From Prorocentrum cordatum (taxonomy: Eukaryota > Sar > Dinophyceae > Prorocentrales > Prorocentraceae), in NCBI GenBank assembly GCA_963575745.1, contig CAUYUJ010022080.1:10001-74000 (forward strand): 64,000 bases of DNA. Reading direction: 5' to 3'. Positions 61,396 to 64,000 of the stretch are shown piece by piece. A program made the position numbers and the translations under genes. The stretch's first letter is position 1, and the number at the start of each line of letters is the position of its first letter. A model generated the notes under the pieces. That model saw only the letters and a program-made list of their open reading frames with translations. It searched no databases and was not told the origin of the DNA.

Positions 61396-61734
61396 TAGAC
61401 CTCGTCACCCCCGTCCGAAAGGGAACCTGGATGCCATGGCCAAGAGGAGGGGTGCAGCGACGACGCGGTCTTCGGTTGTGGCCTCGATGCGACGTTCGAT
61501 TCGAGCGCTCTGCGCGAGGATGTCTTGAACGCGAAATTCGCCGCCAAGCTCGAGCGGGCCAAATCTCGCGCCACCTTCGCGATGTCGGGCCCTAAGTTGT
61601 CGGCCAGGCGAGCCCGCGGCATGTCGACCGCTCTCAACTCGAGCTTCAACGAGAGAGTCGCCTCCAAGGTGCCCATGGCCGCGGCCGCGCAGGAGTCATG
61701 CCAATTTGCGGCGTGCTGGTTCAACCCGACCTGA
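61396..61734 (+). CDS. Possible exon 1 of a plus-strand gene, unknown
   Basis: About 112 codons are open in one frame to a TGA at 61,732-61,734. The central part is helix-like and basic (AKFAAKLERAKSRATFAM, then SSFNERVASKVPMAAAAQE). No family was recognised. A 457-codon frame lies on the opposite strand, but its Ser/Ala/Pro-rich character is what antisense to such a sequence produces. The downstream pieces at 61,879-62,472 and 62,473-62,943 are in the same frame, which fits either introns or a decayed gene. Confidence 0.35.
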
Positions 61735-61878
61735 AGATGGCCGACAGAGTGCGCTTCCAGACGGCGAAGGATAGAAAACCCGAGGCCCCCGGACGTCAAG
61801 GAAAAGGGGGAAGGACAATGACAAGGGCAAGGGAACGGACGCGCCGGCCAGCACAAGGAAGCGGCCGTCTCTTCTCGC

Positions 61879-62943
61879 GTGGCCCCCTGGCCACCCGCTG
61901 CCCAAGTGGGAAGATTGCTCGTGGGGCGTGTGGGAGACGCGGGGTCTGGTTCAGTTCGCAAAGCTGCTGAGGGGGGGCACCTTGGTGATGTCATCCACCC
62001 AGTTGCCAAGTCTCCCGCCTCTGTGTGCGCCAACTTGAAGACCATCTCCAGCTTGCACGAGACGTGCGCCATGGCTCTCTCGCATGAGACTTGCGACATG
62101 AAGATCTCGGGCGTCGACCGCGACGCGACGGCGACAGCGGCGACGAAGACCTTCAGGGCGCCAGCGGGGGCGGCGACAGCGACGGCGACGACGAAGCTCG
62201 AAGGTTGTCGTTCTTTGTTTTTTCTGGGCGGGGCCCCGGGGGCTTCTGGCAGGGGGCGCGGGGCGCGACGAGGGCGCCCCCGCGACCCGCGTTTCGAAGA
62301 CAAACGTGGCGCCGACAAACGGAACAAATACTCGGAAGGACGCGGAACGGTCGAACACTTTTCGAAACTCGTCGTCGCCGCCGCCGTCGTCGTCGTCGCC
62401 CGCGAGGCACCGGTCGCTGACGGGGCGGGCTCTGAGGAGGGCAAGGCCGGGAAGGTGTTGGCGCCTTCTTGAGAGAAGGCCACCGGGATTCCCAGCGGCG
62501 CCCAGCTGGCCTTGGACGCCTTGGACGCGGCCAGGGAGATCCAGGAGGCGAAGAAGGCGCAGGAGGCTCTGGAGGAGAAGCAGCGTTTGGAGGAGGAGGC
62601 GCGGAAGACCCAGGAGGGCACTCGGGCCCAGGAGGCGAAGCTGGCCGAGGAGAAGGGCGGCAAGAGCGGAGCGAAGGTCAGCGTGGACGGCGCGCAGGCC
62701 GAGCAGGAGGACATGGGCGGCAAGGGCAGCGCGACGGAGACCGAGGGCGCGCGGGAGAAGGGCGACAAGGACGACGCTCAGACCAACCAGGGCGGCGCGC
62801 AGGACAACGGGGGCGACGAGAACGGCCAGGGGGGGAACGAGGGCGGCGCGCAGGGCGGCAAGGGGGCCAAGGCTTTCCCGAAAGCACACAGCGGCAGGCC
62901 CCCATTCAACGTCGGCGACATGGCCATGTGCGCGTCCGACTAA
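61879..62943 (+). CDS. Possible continuation with coiled-coil C-terminus
   Basis: The first part (to TGA at 62,470-62,472) contains a helix-like stretch (ASVCANLKTISSLHETCAM). The second part, in the same frame to TAA at 62,941-62,943, has a clear Glu/Ala/Lys coiled coil (AREIQEAKKAQEALEEKQRL near 62,530) followed by a Gly/Asp/Asn/Gln-rich tail. An AG-G acceptor-like site after the TGA would allow splicing around it. No family was recognised. Confidence 0.4.
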
Positions 62944-63595
62944 TTTCCGGACCTGTGGCGCAAAGACAATCGCGATTCGGTCCGGCGGCCCATGCTTGCG
63001 GCTGCGTTGCCGCCGTTCCCCCCCCGTCGCCGCAGCGTCGCTTCGTGCATTTCGCGGCTCGCGTTGCTCCGCATAGATTGCGCCGCGTACTGAGCGCCAC
63101 AGAGATTGCGCCACGCGCATTGCGCAGTGCAGGCTGTAGGAACACGCTGTCTGGGGCCCAGGCGCGCTGACATTTGCGTGTCTTACAAGATGCAACTCTA
63201 CAACGCGTTTGCACGTATTGTTTTGCGCACTGGCACGGAAATCGAAGATGCCGGGCGCAACGCGGGAGTGGCGAAGTGGGGGGCCCAGCTAGAGAATCCC
63301 ACGACGCAGATGCGCCGCCGGCGCAGCGGGGTCGCGCTGCCAGCGACCTGAACATTGGGGCCGCTCGCGGCAAGCGGGCCAGCCAGGGCGGCGGGGCTCG
63401 ACCGCAGCGCGCTGGGCGGAGCTCGACTGCCGAGACCGACTGGTTTGGCATGGCTGGGACGCGCGGGGGCGCGTCGGGCCGGACTCGAGAACGGGGCGCC
63501 ATGAACCCCAAGACTGACCGATACAGTTGAAGCTAATGGGTCTTAATTAGCACCAGAGCGCAACGTTTATGATTAAACTATCTCTCAGGCCGATG
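62944..63595. other. GC-rich stretch after the candidate gene, nothing recognised
   Basis: Short frames on both strands are Arg/Ala/Gly-rich and mutually overlapping. GCGCANTGCG-type words recur near 63,050-63,130. Confidence 0.35.
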
Positions 63596-63599
63596 ACAC

Positions 63600-64000
63600 C
63601 TAAACCTTGCGCGTGGCGTTAAAGTCCTCCTGCGCCTGCTTCCTCATGTCGGGCGGGGCGTCATAATTGCCAGGGTGCGCGCGCTCGTCGATGTTTGCCA
63701 GCTGCGCGAGCCGCTCAGCTGAAGCGTCTGCGCCCCGCAGGACTGAGATGGCCTCGCCGAGCAGGCCGCCCTCCAGCGGCTGGAGCTGCAGGAAGTCGCT
63801 CCACCCTTGGGCCGAGGGCGAGTAGGGCGGGTTGGCGCGGTACGCGCGGTTCTTCTTGATGCCGATCCCCGCCCTCGCGAGCGCCCGCGCGAGGCGCGGG
63901 GCGGCCGCCGTGTCGCGGCGCCGCAGGGCGATGGAGAGCTCGTTCTCTGTCTGCTGCTGCTGCGCCTCCAACGCCTGCCTCCTGTGCGTCTTGGGGGACT
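63600..64000 (-). CDS. 3' end of a minus-strand ORF truncated by the window edge
   Basis: The frame is open from the right window edge to a stop at 63,600-63,602, giving over 130 codons. Composition is protein-like: a QQQQ run, an Ala/Arg-rich helix, and an ordered segment (SPSAQGWSDFLQLQPLEGGL) near the middle. The start is outside the window. No family was recognised. It may be a terminal exon of a host gene or part of another repetitive ORF family. Confidence 0.5.
   Translation of the reverse strand, partial: SPKTHRRQALEAQQQQTENELSIALRRRDTAAAPRLARALARAGIGIKKNRAYRANPPYSPSAQGWSDFLQLQPLEGGLLGEAISVLRGADASAERLAQLANIDERAHPGNYDAPPDMRKQAQEDFNATRKV

Noticed and set aside
61395-62768. 457-codon minus-strand frame opposite the candidate plus-strand gene
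   Set aside because: Its Ser/Ala/Pro-rich composition is that expected of antisense to a Glu/Ala/Lys coiled-coil coding strand. The plus strand has the more protein-like sequence.

Overview
The window looks like nuclear DNA of a dinoflagellate, at moderate confidence. The support is indirect: very long ATC, CTC, GGA and TAG arrays in a GC-rich background, no gene-dense stretches, and Ty1/copia-type pol proteins with the DTGC protease and RVT_2 reverse-transcriptase style familiar from dinoflagellate genomes. No spliced-leader relic, tRNA or rRNA gene was recognised. No complete host protein gene could be identified with confidence.

Layout. 1-16 kb is mostly microsatellite and minisatellite DNA: ATC arrays up to about 1.6 kb, CTC/GGA tracts, and a CCAAGA-type minisatellite with a ~370-bp higher-order period. 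Short single-copy islands lie between. 16-19 kb holds a dispersed repeat family in three to four copies. 19.0-19.35 kb is a foldback element and 19.6-20.35 kb a ~75-105-bp tandem repeat. 20.4-24.6 kb (minus strand) is a decayed copia-type retroelement fragment with a Gag zinc knuckle, interrupted by a (CA)n tract.

26,507-49,586 is one ~23.1-kb LTR retrotransposon on the minus strand. It has two 341-bp LTRs (about 15 differences by eye, ~95.6% identical), a 6-bp target duplication TCAGTT, a G-rich polypurine tract at the 3' LTR and a candidate primer-binding site at the 5' LTR. Order from the 5' LTR: Cys-rich/coiled-coil ORFs, Gag capsid-like and CCCH-finger ORFs, aspartic protease, integrase, reverse transcriptase, RNase H. 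The RNase H frame continues into a methyltransferase-like domain. About 10 kb of further minus-strand ORFs follow, one of them SGNH-hydrolase-like and the rest unknown. Frameshifts and in-frame stops make this copy look defective.

The most unusual signal is inside that element. Some 35-40 miniature hairpins of 18-34 nt share one architecture: outer stem, one-sided bulge, inner stem (often CGGC/GCCG), and a three-base loop, mostly TGA or TTA on the + strand. Outer and inner arm sequences differ from copy to copy while pairing is kept. The bulge falls almost always on the same side. Many copies are translated in frame. None is seen in the LTRs, and they avoid the catalytic cores. The older element at 20.4-24.6 kb carries a related but different hairpin with a GCAA loop in the sense strand.

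49.6-64 kb returns to repeats: CTC and ATC arrays (51.2-53.9 kb), small tandem repeats, a (TAG)n-containing unit duplicated at 57.63-59.51 kb, a ~110-bp-arm inverted repeat at 60.27-60.51 kb, a possible multi-exon plus-strand gene at 61.4-62.94 kb, and the 3' end of a minus-strand ORF running off the right edge.
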